Under the pieces are notes generated by a model, which made no database searches, was not told the origin of the DNA, and saw only the letters and a program-made list of their open reading frames with translations. Below are positions 10,127-23,487 of a stretch of 64,000 nucleotides of DNA, one piece after another. Position 1 is the stretch's first letter. Every line of letters begins with the position of its first letter. Position numbers and translations under genes: made by a program. The DNA comes from JACKAF01 sp041391485 (GTDB lineage: Bacteria; Bdellovibrionota; FAC87; UBA2466; JACKAF01), in NCBI GenBank assembly GCA_041391485.1, contig JAWKNY010000006.1, positions 1 through 64,000 of the forward strand, written 5' to 3'.

Positions 10127-10164
10127 AAACAATCCACAGCTTTGTGCCAAAGGGAACGTGGTAC
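10127..10164. repeat. rpoC 3'-flank motif, first copy
   Basis: Directly after the rpoC stop on the minus strand: GTACCACGTTCC, 12 bases, then GCTGTGGATTGTTT. A second, diverged copy lies 2.2 kb away at 7857-7892 in the same orientation. The function is unknown: it may be a processing or structural element of the 3' transcript or the trace of a small duplication. Confidence 0.6.
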
Positions 10165-14285
<4,121 letters not shown>

Positions 14286-14289
<4 letters not shown>

Positions 14290-17200
14290 AGGGAGCTGTC
14301 CTCCATGAGCTCAACGTCTAGCGCCAAGCTTTGAAGTTCTTTGACCAGAACGTTGAAGGATTCCGGTAGCCCCGGTTCCAGGACGTTCTCGCCTTTTACA
14401 ATGGATTCAAACATGCGCGTTCTGCCGGCCACGTCGTCAGATTTCACAGTGAGCAATTCCTGCAGACAGTAGGCGGCGCCATAAGCTTCAAGCGCCCACA
14501 CTTCCATCTCTCCTAGACGCTGCCCACCGAACTGGGCCTTACCACCGAGCGGCTGCTGCGTGACCAAGCTGTAGGGTCCGATGCTCCGCGCGTGGATCTT
14601 TTCGTCTACCAAGTGATGGAGTTTCAACACGTACATCACGCCTACCGTCACATCTGTGTGGAAGGGTTCGCCCGTGCGTCCGTCAAAAAGAATCTGCTGG
14701 CCGTTGGAAGGGACACCCACCGACGTCAAAGAGTGGCGGATGTTGTCTTCCGAAGCACCGTCAAACACTGGGCACGCCAAGTGAATGCCGCGCTTGAGGC
14801 GCTTGGCGACGGCTTTAAGCGAATCATCGCTGAGCTCGTCGACCTGCTTCTTCATCTCAGGCGACGGGAAGTAAGCTTTTAGAAGATCCTTGAGGTGGTT
14901 TGCATTCCACTTCTCAAGAAGCTCTTGCACCTTCACGCCAAAACCGTGAGCCGCACGTCCCAAATGGGATTCCAGAACCTGTCCCACGTTCATACGAGAC
15001 GGAACGCCCAGCGGGTTCAAGCAAATCTGAACCGGTCGGCCGTCATCCATGTACGGCATGTCTTCGAGCGGCAGAATGCGGGAAATCACACCTTTGTTAC
15101 CGTGACGTCCGGCCATCTTGTCACCGACCGCGATGCGACGCTTAATGGCGACATAGACCTTCACCATCTTGATCACACCGGGAGGCAACTCGTCGCCCTT
15201 GCGAAGCTTTTTGCACTTTTCGTCAAAGACAGCGCGAACCCCAGCAATCTGGGTGTCGGCTGCAGACAGAATTTCCGCGACACGGGTTTCCACGTCAGCA
15301 GGCAAAGCAACGTGCTTCAACAGATCGTAAGGAATCTTGTTGTACGCTTCTTCAGAAATCGTCGCGCCTTTGGCAAGAAGTTCCTGCTCGCCGGTTGCGT
15401 CCAGAAGCTTAGCCGTCGTGCTCTTACCGACCACAAACGAAGCGACTTTCTTGCGGGCCACGTCCTGAATGATGCGCACTTCAGTGCGCTCATCCTTGCG
15501 GATGCGGGCTTCTTCTTCGTCGGCCAAAGCCGCCGTGCGCTCGTCCTTATCCGCGCCTTCACGCGAAAAGACTTCCGCTCCGATAACCGTTCCCTGGATA
15601 CCAGGGGACACGCGCAAGGAAGTGTCCTTCACGTCACCGGCTTTTTCACCGAAGATCGCGCGTAGCAATTTCTCTTCAGGAGAAAGCTGTGTCTCACCCT
15701 TAGGCGTAATCTTGCCGACAAGGATATCACCCGGCTTCACTTCCGCACCGATGCGAACGATACCGCTGCTATCCATGTTCATGAGCTGTTCTTCGCTCAC
15801 GTTCGGAATATCACGCGTAATCTCTTCTTTACCAAGCTTCGTATCACGCGCCACACACTCGAACTCTTCGATGTGGATGGAGGTGAAGGTATCCTGCACC
15901 ATCAACTCTTCGCTGATGAGAATAGAATCTTCGAAGTTGTAACCGCACCAAGGCATGAACGCGACAACCACGTTCTGGCCAAGCGCCAATTCGCCCATGT
16001 CCGTTCCCGGACCATCGGCAAGCACCTGGTTGCGCTCCACGTGTTCCCCTACTCGCACAATCGGCTTTTGGTTCACACAGGTGTTTTGGTTAGAACGGCG
16101 GTACTTCACCAAATTATAGATGTCTACGCCCGAGCTGTTGGCCGAGGCGTCATCCGTACGCACCACGATGCGGGTGGCGTCCACAAAGTCTACGACACCG
16201 GCGTGCTTCGCCGTCACCGTCACACCTGAGTCACGAGCAACCAATCGCTCCATGCCCGTGCCTACAAGAGGCGCGTGCGTGCGGAGCAAAGGAACCGCCT
16301 GGCGTTGCATGTTTGAACCCATGAGAGCGCGGTTCGCATCATCGTTTTCCAAGAAAGGAATCAAAGACGCTGCAATCGACACCAACTGGTTGGTCGACAC
16401 ATCCATCAAGTCGATTTCTTCGCGACGAGCAAGAACGGTTTCACCCTGCTTACGGGCGGAAACAAATTCCGGCTCCATCTTGCCACCGTTGTCGGTAGGC
16501 ACCTTGGCCTGCGCGATCACGTGATCCGCTTCTTCCAGCGCGGAATAGAAGCCGACTTCATCGGTCACCTTGCCGTCAATAACCTTACGGTAAGGGGTTT
16601 CGATAAATCCGTAATCGTTCACGCGTCCAAAAGTGGAAAGTGACGAAATCAAACCGATGTTCGGACCTTCCGGCGTTTCGATGGGACAAATACGACCATA
16701 GTGAGTCGAGTGAACGTCACGCACTTCGAAACCAGCGCGCTCACGCGTCAAACCACCAGGTCCCAACGCGGAAAGACGACGTTTGTGCGTCACTTCCGAC
16801 AGCGGGTTTGTCTGATCCATGAACTGAGAAAGCTGCGAACTGCCGAAGAACTCTTTGACCACCGCGGAGACAGGCTTCGCGTTGATGAGATCGTGCGGCA
16901 TGAGGGTCTCGACATCCTGCAAGCTCATGCGCTCCCGGATGGCGCGCTCCATACGAACCAAACCAATGCGGAACTGGTTCTCTAGAAGCTCACCCACGGC
17001 ACGAACACGACGGTTACCCAAGTGATCGATGTCGTCGATTTGACCGCGACCGTTCTTAAGGTCGATGAGGTACTTCACCACGGCCATGATGTCGTCTTTT
17101 GTGAGTGTGGTGTCCTCAATCGGTGTTTCAAAGCCGAACTTGTGGTTGATCTTCAGACGACCGACGCGAGACAAGTCGTACTTCGCGGGATCGAAAAAGA

Positions 17201-18389
17201 GTCCATCAAACAACGCCTGAGCGGTTTCAAGGGTCGGCGGATCACCCGGACGCAAACGGCGGTAGATCTCGATGAGTGCTTCTTCACGAGTTTGGACCTT
17301 GTCCTGAACCAGCGTATCACGCAGGTACGTCCCGATGTTCACACGGTCACAGAAAAGGATCTTGAACTCGGAGATGTTACGAGAAGTTAGAAGATCCAAC
17401 TTCTCCTTGGTGATTTCCTCACCACACTCCAGAAGAACTTCACCGGTCTCCATGTCCACAACGTCAAAAGCCGCAATCTTGGTCGTCAGATCTTCCACTT
17501 CCACGGGGAAGCGCTTGATCTTGGCGTCCGCAATCCGCTTCAGGATGACTTTGCTGAACTTCTTGTTCTTCTCGACGATGATTTTGCCTTTTTCGTCTTT
17601 CCAATCCGTGTTGGCACGGGTGCCTACATACAGTTCCGGATCGAAATTGAGGAAGAAGGTTCCGTCTTTTTCAATGGAGACGGTTTCGTTGTTGTAGAAA
17701 TAGCTCAGCAGCTCCTCGACGGAATAACCAAGCGCCTTCAAGAGCACGGTGACGTGCAGCTTGCGACGACGGTCAATGCGTACATAGAGGATGTCTTTGT
17801 GATCGAATTCGAAATCGAGCCAAGAACCACGGTACGGAATGATACGCGCGGAGTGCAGGATCTTCCCACTGGAGTGAGAGGAACCTTTGTCATGGTCGAA
17901 AAACACACCGGGAGAGCGGTGCAGCTGACTGACTACCACGCGCTCCGTCCCGTTGATGATGAAGCTCGCGCCATCGGTCATCAGCGGGATTTCGCCCAGA
18001 TACACTTCCTGCTCTTTAACGTCCTTAATGTTACGCGTGCCGGTTTGTTCATCTACATCGTAGACTTCCAAACGCACGGTAACCTTCAAGGGCGCCGCAA
18101 AACTCATTCCGCGGCTGCGGCACTCATCCACGTCATACTTAGGTGCTTCGAGCTGGTAGGAATCAAATTCCAACGCAGCCGTCTTGTTGAAGTCGTGGAT
18201 CGGGAAGACGGACTTGAACACGGACTGCAAACCAGTATTTTCCCGTTCATGCTGGGCCTTGTCGGCCTGCAAGAACTTCGCGTACGACCGACGTTGCACA
18301 TCGATCAGATCGGGGATCTCGATAGCTGGTTTATACGTACCAAAATCTCTTCGAAAGCGTTTGCTTTCAAAAAAGTTGGTTGAGGCCAT
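14286..18389 (-). CDS. rpoB: RNA polymerase beta subunit
   Basis: An intact 1367-residue RpoB, the usual length for proteobacteria. The rifampicin-region sequence GSSQLSQFMDQTNPLSEVTH is followed by KRRLSALGPGGLTRERAGFE. It is like the sensitive Escherichia coli sequence except that the residue equivalent to Asn518 is Thr. It ends with the ATGA overlap to rpoC, and its start has a GAGGTG ribosome site 63 bases after rplL. With RpoC it forms the active-site channel of RNA polymerase. Confidence 0.98.
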
Positions 18390-18452
18390 ATAGGCACCTC
18401 TTCCCTGGAAGTGTGGGGTTTGTATTCTTCAAAATCGATCGGGCGACGGCTT

Positions 18453-18833
18453 CTACTTAAGCTCGACCTTGGCGCCCACAGCTTCGAGCTTCTTCTTCAT
18501 CTCTTCAGCTTCTTTCTTGGGCACGCCTTCCTTGATCGTCTTAGGGGCTCCGTCCACCAAATCCTTAGCTTCCTTCAGTCCGAGCGTCGTAAATCCGCGG
18601 ATTTCCTTAATCACTTGGACCTTCTGGGCTCCACCATCCGCCAAGACGACGGTAAATTCGTCTTTTTCTTCAGCGGGGGCTGCGCCAGGAGCGGCGGCGA
18701 ACGAACCCACCGCCACTGCGGGGGCTTCGGCCTTTACGTCGTACCGTTCCTCAAACTTCTTAATAAACTCCGAGATCTGGAGCAAGTTTGCTTTGTCGAA
18801 ATACTCAAATACCTGCTCTTCAGTTACTGCCAT
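18453..18833 (-). CDS. rplL: Ribosomal protein bL12 (L7/L12)
   Basis: A 126-residue bL12. The N-terminal dimerisation and L10-binding part is followed by an Ala-rich hinge (AVAVGSFAAAPGAAPAEEK) and the C-terminal factor-binding domain with KEAKDLVDGAPKTIKEGV. It forms the ribosomal stalk with uL10 and recruits elongation factors. It lies 42 bases after rplJ and before rpoB, the classical order. Confidence 0.98.
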   Translation of the reverse strand: MAVTEEQVFEYFDKANLLQISEFIKKFEERYDVKAEAPAVAVGSFAAAPGAAPAEEKDEFTVVLADGGAQKVQVIKEIRGFTTLGLKEAKDLVDGAPKTIKEGVPKKEAEEMKKKLEAVGAKVELK

Positions 18834-18875
18834 TTTGGGTCTCCTCCATCCTCTCTATAAATACAATGAAGTGGG

Positions 18876-19418
18876 TTATTGTTGTTCCTTTGCCTTCTTC
18901 TCTTTAAGGGCATTCAGTCCGTAGCCCAAACGCTGGGGAAGGTCCTTGAGCGCAAACAAAAACCGCGTAGGGTGATGTTTGAGCCCAAAAAGGAACGACA
19001 CCAACAGCTCTTTGCGCCCGGGCAAAAGAGACAATGCTTTGAGCTGCTGGAGGGTCATCACACCACCCAGAGCGGCACCGCTCTTTACCGAAACGTTAAA
19101 ATCCTCTTTATCCGCCCACTCCCAGATTGCCTTCACCGTGCTGACGGGATCCACATCGGGACCGTCGGCATAAGCCAACATGGTTGGCCCCTTCAGATCA
19201 GCGTCCAAGCCCGTCGTATAAGGGGTGGTACCGAACACCCGCTTCGCGAGTGTGTTTTTTACCACCTTGACACGGACATTCTTTTCCCTGAGGCTTTTTC
19301 TGAAGGCAGTAATTGTCTCTACGTCCACTTTGGTAAACGAGAGCAATGCAAACGCTTGGGATTTTTCAATCTGTTTGGTAAACTCAGTTACGAAAGATTC
19401 CTTTTCCGCCCGTTTCAA
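18876..19418 (-). CDS. rplJ: Ribosomal protein uL10
   Basis: A 180-residue uL10 with the characteristic N-terminus (SQAFALLSFTKVDVETITAF) and the segment VKNTLAKRVF, followed by a C-terminal helix that binds bL12 dimers. The 75-base spacer from rplA is where the autogenous L10 leader site would lie, but I could not confirm its structure by eye. Confidence 0.97.
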   Translation of the reverse strand: MKRAEKESFVTEFTKQIEKSQAFALLSFTKVDVETITAFRKSLREKNVRVKVVKNTLAKRVFGTTPYTTGLDADLKGPTMLAYADGPDVDPVSTVKAIWEWADKEDFNVSVKSGAALGGVMTLQQLKALSLLPGRKELLVSFLFGLKHHPTRFLFALKDLPQRLGYGLNALKEKKAKEQQ

Positions 19419-19493
19419 GACACGCTCCCCGAGAGATAATCCTTTGAGTTAAACACCCAAAACTTTTTAAGGTCAATGTTTATTTCCAACACC

Positions 19494-20204
19494 TTAGCCC
19501 TCTTTGGCCGCTCCTTCGAGCTTCGACGGATCCAGCGGAATGCTGGGTCCCATGGTGGTCGCCAAGTGTGCCCGACGCATGTAAATGCCCTTCGAGCTTG
19601 AGGGTTTGGCTTTCATCACGCTGTCGTACAGCGCCACAAAATTCTGCTTCAGCTTGTCGGCCCCGAAGGAGCGCTTGCCCACGATGGCGTGCAAGATGCC
19701 AGCCTTCTCGACCTTGTAGTTCACCGTACCGAGCTTCTGCTCACGCACCGCTTTGCCTACTTCGTCTGTGACCGTGCCCGTTTTCTTGTTGGGCATCAAA
19801 CCTTTAGGTCCGAGTACACGCGCTACCTTGGTAAGGTCCTTCGCGGTATCAGGGGTCGCAATCACCCGGTCAAAATCCAGCCAGCCACCGGCGATCTTTT
19901 CGATCAAATCGGCGCTGCCGACGTGATCCGCTCCAGCATCCTTGGCTTCCTTTTCCGCCTCGCCCTTTACGATGGCGACCACGCGGATGTTCTTACCGAT
20001 ACCGTGGGGGAGCACCGTCGCTCCACGCACCATCTGGTCGGACTGCTTGGGATCTACCCCGAGGTTGAAGACAGCTTCCACCGTTTCATCAAACTTGGGT
20101 GCATCAAAACTCGCCAAGGTCTGAAAGGCCTCATCCAAAGTGTACAGCTTATCCGGCGTCACTTTGGTGGCGTTGGCCTTGTAGCGTTTACCCTTCTTAG
20201 CCAT
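19494..20204 (-). CDS. rplA: Ribosomal protein uL1
   Basis: A 236-residue uL1 of normal length. The signature VGSADLIEKIAGGWLDFDRV and the later VLGPKGLMPNKKTGTV are both typical. It binds 23S rRNA at the L1 stalk near the E site and in many bacteria represses its own rplK-rplA mRNA. It follows rplK by 23 bases. Confidence 0.98.
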   Translation of the reverse strand: MAKKGKRYKANATKVTPDKLYTLDEAFQTLASFDAPKFDETVEAVFNLGVDPKQSDQMVRGATVLPHGIGKNIRVVAIVKGEAEKEAKDAGADHVGSADLIEKIAGGWLDFDRVIATPDTAKDLTKVARVLGPKGLMPNKKTGTVTDEVGKAVREQKLGTVNYKVEKAGILHAIVGKRSFGADKLKQNFVALYDSVMKAKPSSSKGIYMRRAHLATTMGPSIPLDPSKLEGAAKEG

Positions 20205-20227
20205 AGTTGCTCCTCTTTCCCCGCTCT

Positions 20228-20647
20228 CTATTTGACCTCTAAACCCATGCTCCGCGCCGTTCCCGCCACCTGCGAGACCGCGGACGCCAAATCCACCGTA
20301 TTCAAATCGGGCATTTTTAGCTTCGCAATTTCTTCGACTTGCGCCATGTTCACGCTTCCCACTTTTGTCTTATTGGGAACGCCCGACCCCTTCACGATGT
20401 TCGCCGCTTTCTTTAACAAGACCGCGACCGGCGGGGTTTTGGTGATAAACGTAAAAGACCGATCCTGGTAAATACTGATGACTACCGGAATGATCATCCC
20501 GTTTTCTTTTTGTGTTTTCGCATTAAAAGCTTTGCAAAATTCCATGATGTTGACGCCGTGCTGACCGAGCGCCGGACCCACAGGCGGGGAGGGATTCGCC
20601 TTCCCAGCGGGGATTTGCAACTTCACCTGGGCTGTCAGTTTCTTCAT
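20228..20647 (-). CDS. rplK: Ribosomal protein uL11
   Basis: A 139-residue uL11. The N-terminal KLQIPAGKANPSPPVGPALG and the GQHGVNIMEFCKAFN stretch that follows are the family hallmark. The C-terminal domain binds the GTPase-associated centre of 23S rRNA and is needed for RelA activation in other bacteria. It starts 12 bases after nusG. Confidence 0.98.
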   Translation of the reverse strand: MKKLTAQVKLQIPAGKANPSPPVGPALGQHGVNIMEFCKAFNAKTQKENGMIIPVVISIYQDRSFTFITKTPPVAVLLKKAANIVKGSGVPNKTKVGSVNMAQVEEIAKLKMPDLNTVDLASAVSQVAGTARSMGLEVK

Positions 20648-20659
20648 AGTCGACTCCTA

Positions 20660-21400
20660 CTAATTCTTTTCCACCTGCACAAAGTCGAGCTCGACGGGGG
20701 TGGAGCGTCCGAAGATGCTCACCAGCACGCGTAGCTTGCCTTTTTCAGCATTCACGTTCTCTACGACGCCGTTGAAATTATTGAACGGACCGTCGATAAC
20801 CCGGACGTTCTCGCCTTCGCGGAACTGAACCTTGGGACGCGGCTTAAGGGTGCCTTCCTGCATCTGCGTCGCGATCTTGGCGACTTCCTCTTCCGGAACT
20901 GCAGGCGGCTTCACCGCATTGCCCACAAAGCCCGTTACCTTGGGCGTATTCTTGAGCATGTGCCAGGTCGTGTCGTTCAGGTCCATGCGTACCAGCATGT
21001 AACCTGGGAAAAACTTGCGGCTCGTCGTCTTCTTTTGGCCTCGGACAAGCTCGATGACGTTTTCAGAAGGAATGAGGATCTTGGAGAAGCTCTTCTCCAT
21101 CCCGTGCTGCTTGATACGCTCTTGGAGCGCCAGCTTGGCCTTCTGCTCGTAACCACTGTAAGTGCGGACCACGTACCACTTGTGATCCTCGGGCAACTCT
21201 TCCGATCCGGCTTCGGCGGCTTCACCCTCGTCGGAAGACGCCTCGTCGACGGCTTCCTCTCCGGCGTGGACTTCCTCAACAACCGGGGTCTTCACAGGCG
21301 GCGGTGTGGTGCTCGCGGCCTCTTGCGCCGTCTTTTCTTCGGTAGACTCGGAGACCTCGTTGGTCTCGGAATCTTTAGGATGTAATGTTTCGTCGCTCAT
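20660..21400 (-). CDS. nusG: Transcription antitermination factor NusG with acidic N-terminal extension
   Basis: At 246 residues this is about 65 residues longer than the usual NusG. The first 70 residues are acidic and low-complexity (Glu, Ala, Ser, Thr, Pro). The NGN domain begins at HKWYVVRTYSGYEQKA, and the C-terminal KOW domain reads ENVRVIDGPFNNFNGVVENV. It binds the RNA polymerase clamp, and through KOW it binds Rho or ribosomal S10. An upstream translation start is supported by the ORF's position 24 bases after secE. The acidic tail may be disordered. Confidence 0.96.
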   Translation of the reverse strand: MSDETLHPKDSETNEVSESTEEKTAQEAASTTPPPVKTPVVEEVHAGEEAVDEASSDEGEAAEAGSEELPEDHKWYVVRTYSGYEQKAKLALQERIKQHGMEKSFSKILIPSENVIELVRGQKKTTSRKFFPGYMLVRMDLNDTTWHMLKNTPKVTGFVGNAVKPPAVPEEEVAKIATQMQEGTLKPRPKVQFREGENVRVIDGPFNNFNGVVENVNAEKGKLRVLVSIFGRSTPVELDFVQVEKN

Positions 21401-21424
21401 TCCGAACTACCCGTCCCTACTTCG

Positions 21425-21799
21425 CTAAGTCTGTAGCAAGAAACTGATGACCTTGCCCCAGAGCAAATCAAAGCCTGCCAAAATCAAGCCAGCCACCAGG
21501 ATACAGATGATGACTACCGTGGTGGACCGAACCACTTCTTCCCGCGTCGGCCAGGTGACTTTTTTAAGCTCAGTCACCGCCTCATCCATAAACACATTCA
21601 ACTTTCGGTGGCTGAGGGCGATCAAAAAGCCTACAGCACCGAGCACAACTGGCAAAACCTCTCGAGCCGCGCCCACTCCGGGCAGGCGGCGAACCTGATA
21701 AAACTGAAGGTACACGTACTGGAAACCTTCGCGGGATAAGAACCAGATGACCATGGCGCATGCCACGTAAAACGACAGGATGATTTTGCGATTATCCAT
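21425..21799 (-). CDS. secE: Preprotein translocase subunit SecE
   Basis: A 124-residue SecE with three predicted membrane segments, as in Escherichia coli rather than the one-segment form. The conserved cytoplasmic helix ELKKVTWPTREEVVRSTTVV is present before the last membrane segment. It clamps SecY in the SecYEG channel. It lies 24 bases upstream of nusG, as usual, but is separated from tRNA-Trp by an extra gene. Confidence 0.96.
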   Translation of the reverse strand: MDNRKIILSFYVACAMVIWFLSREGFQYVYLQFYQVRRLPGVGAAREVLPVVLGAVGFLIALSHRKLNVFMDEAVTELKKVTWPTREEVVRSTTVVIICILVAGLILAGFDLLWGKVISFLLQT

Positions 21800-21891
21800 T
21801 GTGCATCCCCGTTCTGCCCCAAAAGCGAGGAAAGATCAAGTAAGCGGCTGAAATTTCTCTAGGTTTCGGCATGTTTCTCCGTGGTGCAAAC

Positions 21892-21906
21892 GGCACTCAA
21901 AGTGCC
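21892..21906. other. Perfect short hairpin upstream of secE
   Basis: GGCACT-CAA-AGTGCC, a 6-base perfect stem between the end of the extra gene and secE. No T-run follows it on the minus strand. Role unknown; it could separate the extra gene's transcript from the secE-nusG operon or be chance. I found no convincing secE promoter in this 169-base gap. Confidence 0.3.
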
Positions 21907-21968
21907 TCCCACACTAAAAACGTGATGCGTATGGATAATGCTGCAGTGGGTGGGAGTCAAGAGATGAT

Positions 21969-23138
21969 TTAGATTCCAGCCGGCGGCCCTTTTTCCAAAT
22001 ACCGCAGAGCGCCCTTAAAACTCTTTTGAAAAGCACTACCACTGAATTTGTAGTCCCGCGATCCGACTGGTGAATGGCCGTACACCCCTTTACTAAGGAG
22101 TATGCCCTTGGTCGAAGGGCTCCATGCTCTAGAAGCAGCGAGTATCGCCTTCGCAAGTTCGGACTCAGTCGTGGGCCTGCATGCGAACACCTGCCGAAGA
22201 AAAAGAGTTCCACCAGTACTTGTGGATGCGGATGTACAATTGAGATAGGAATTACAATTCGACATCCCATTGGGCACGACTATTGGCCAGCGCAGCCTAT
22301 TGGTAAACACTTGTTCCCCATCCACCCAGATAGAAACTTCTGTAGAAAGGTCCTGATGCAACTTGCGAGAAAACCGCAAGTGATGAAGTTGTTGACCCCA
22401 CTCAATACAATGTTCCGCAACGAACTGCCACGGACGCCCATCAATGCCGGTCAACTCGACGAATATTCGGCCGACTTTGTCACACCCAAGAGCCCACCCA
22501 ACTACCGAATCTGGAAGTCTTGTATCAAAGAAGACAGTCGGCTTGTCGCACTTCCCTGGAATCCAGAACTGGACAAAAAACTCCTCATCACTAAGCTCAC
22601 GGAAAACCAGAACCGCTAATTCTGCAGTAACCTTAGCCACCTGCATCAGGACGTTCTGCAATCCCTGCCTGCCGATGACCGGTAATTTCATTAATGCAAC
22701 CAACTCTTCAGGCCAGCTTCGAGAGTAGTGCGCTCCACCCGCCTTGTTCGCAAACCATCTAATGAGCTGGCTGACGTCAAAATGGTTTTGGCCGTACTTG
22801 ATTATCTTACGCTTTAGAAACTCTGGAATGGAGAGTTTGACCTGGCTTGGTAGTTCGCGCCGCAACGAAAAAGGAAGCCCAGAGACAAAAACCAACGGTT
22901 CCGGGACGCTAGGCGGAAGCGGCGCCTCGGAATCAGGCATAGAGTAAACCTTCAGGTCGTGCCCCAGATAACTAGCCAATTCGAGTAGAAGCGCAACGCT
23001 ATCCTTTCTCCCTTCGAGCAGAAGAGCCCGAAGCTGCCCCGATAGAGGAATAATTTGATGCGGAGATCCGTTTCTTATTCCGAGGATAGAGTCATTAAGC
23101 ACCTGCACAGACGCAAGCAGATTGGCCAAGTGGTCCAT
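21969..23138 (-). CDS. Unknown protein placed between tRNA-Trp and secE
   Basis: A 389-residue soluble protein of unknown family. The N-terminal region has an amphipathic pattern (GQLRALLLEGRKDSVALLLE). The centre has alternating beta-strand-like stretches (EEFFVQFWIPGKCD, RIFVELTGID, TEVSIWVDGEQVFTN) that resemble a concanavalin/LamG-like sandwich, but this is weak. There is no signal peptide. The frame is open back into the tRNA gene. ATG 23138 is preferred, but a GTG at 23165 with a GGAG site is possible. It interrupts a gene order conserved across many bacteria and has somewhat AT-richer stretches, so recent insertion beside the tRNA is plausible. Confidence 0.65.
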   Translation of the reverse strand: MDHLANLLASVQVLNDSILGIRNGSPHQIIPLSGQLRALLLEGRKDSVALLLELASYLGHDLKVYSMPDSEAPLPPSVPEPLVFVSGLPFSLRRELPSQVKLSIPEFLKRKIIKYGQNHFDVSQLIRWFANKAGGAHYSRSWPEELVALMKLPVIGRQGLQNVLMQVAKVTAELAVLVFRELSDEEFFVQFWIPGKCDKPTVFFDTRLPDSVVGWALGCDKVGRIFVELTGIDGRPWQFVAEHCIEWGQQLHHLRFSRKLHQDLSTEVSIWVDGEQVFTNRLRWPIVVPNGMSNCNSYLNCTSASTSTGGTLFLRQVFACRPTTESELAKAILAASRAWSPSTKGILLSKGVYGHSPVGSRDYKFSGSAFQKSFKGALRYLEKGPPAGI

Positions 23139-23230
23139 CGAACCCAGGACTTGATTCGAAATCACTGTAACGCTCTCCGTCCCGAGGTGACCACTGATGT
23201 CGCTCCCAAACGGCGACTGAAACTCAAAAG

Positions 23231-23307
23231 TGGCAGGCCAGGCCGGATTCGAACCGGCAACCTTGGGCTTTGGAGGCCCCTGCTCTACCAATTCGAGCTA
23301 CTGACCT
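23231..23307 (-). tRNA. trpT: tRNA-Trp (CCA anticodon)
   Basis: Cloverleaf on the minus strand: acceptor AGGTCAG pairs with CTGGCCT, the D arm has AGCTC/GAGC, the anticodon loop CTCCAAA gives CCA, and the T arm has GGTTCGAATCC. The 3' CCA is encoded in the DNA. Its position between rpmG and secE matches the tuf-rpmG-trpT-secE order seen in many bacteria. Confidence 0.96.
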
Positions 23308-23325
23308 AAACCTAGAACCACAAGA

Positions 23326-23475
23326 CTACTTAGTTTCTTTGTGGGCCGTGTGACGGCGGCAAAAACGGCAATACTTATTGAGCTCCAAACGATCCGCGTG
23401 CTTCTTCTTGTTCTTGGAGCTGGAGTAATTCCGCCGCTTGCACTCCGTACATTCCATATTAATCACTGTCTGCAT
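23326..23475 (-). CDS. rpmG: Ribosomal protein bL33
   Basis: A 49-residue bL33. The translation starts MQTVINMECTECKRRNYSSS and contains a second cysteine pair in KYCRFCRRH, so this is the four-cysteine, zinc-binding (C+) form of bL33. The ATG at 23475 has a TGGAG ribosome site. It lies 12 bases downstream of tuf. bL33 sits near the E site of the large subunit. Confidence 0.95.
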   Translation of the reverse strand: MQTVINMECTECKRRNYSSSKNKKKHADRLELNKYCRFCRRHTAHKETK

Positions 23476-23487
23476 TCGCTACTCCAG

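Noticed and set aside
14895..15665. Plus-strand open frame of 256 codons inside rpoB
   Set aside because: Antisense shadow of RpoB, biased composition.
23139..23291. N-terminal extension of the unknown gene into tRNA-Trp
   Set aside because: The extended frame would translate the tRNA; an internal ATG or GTG gives a normal start.
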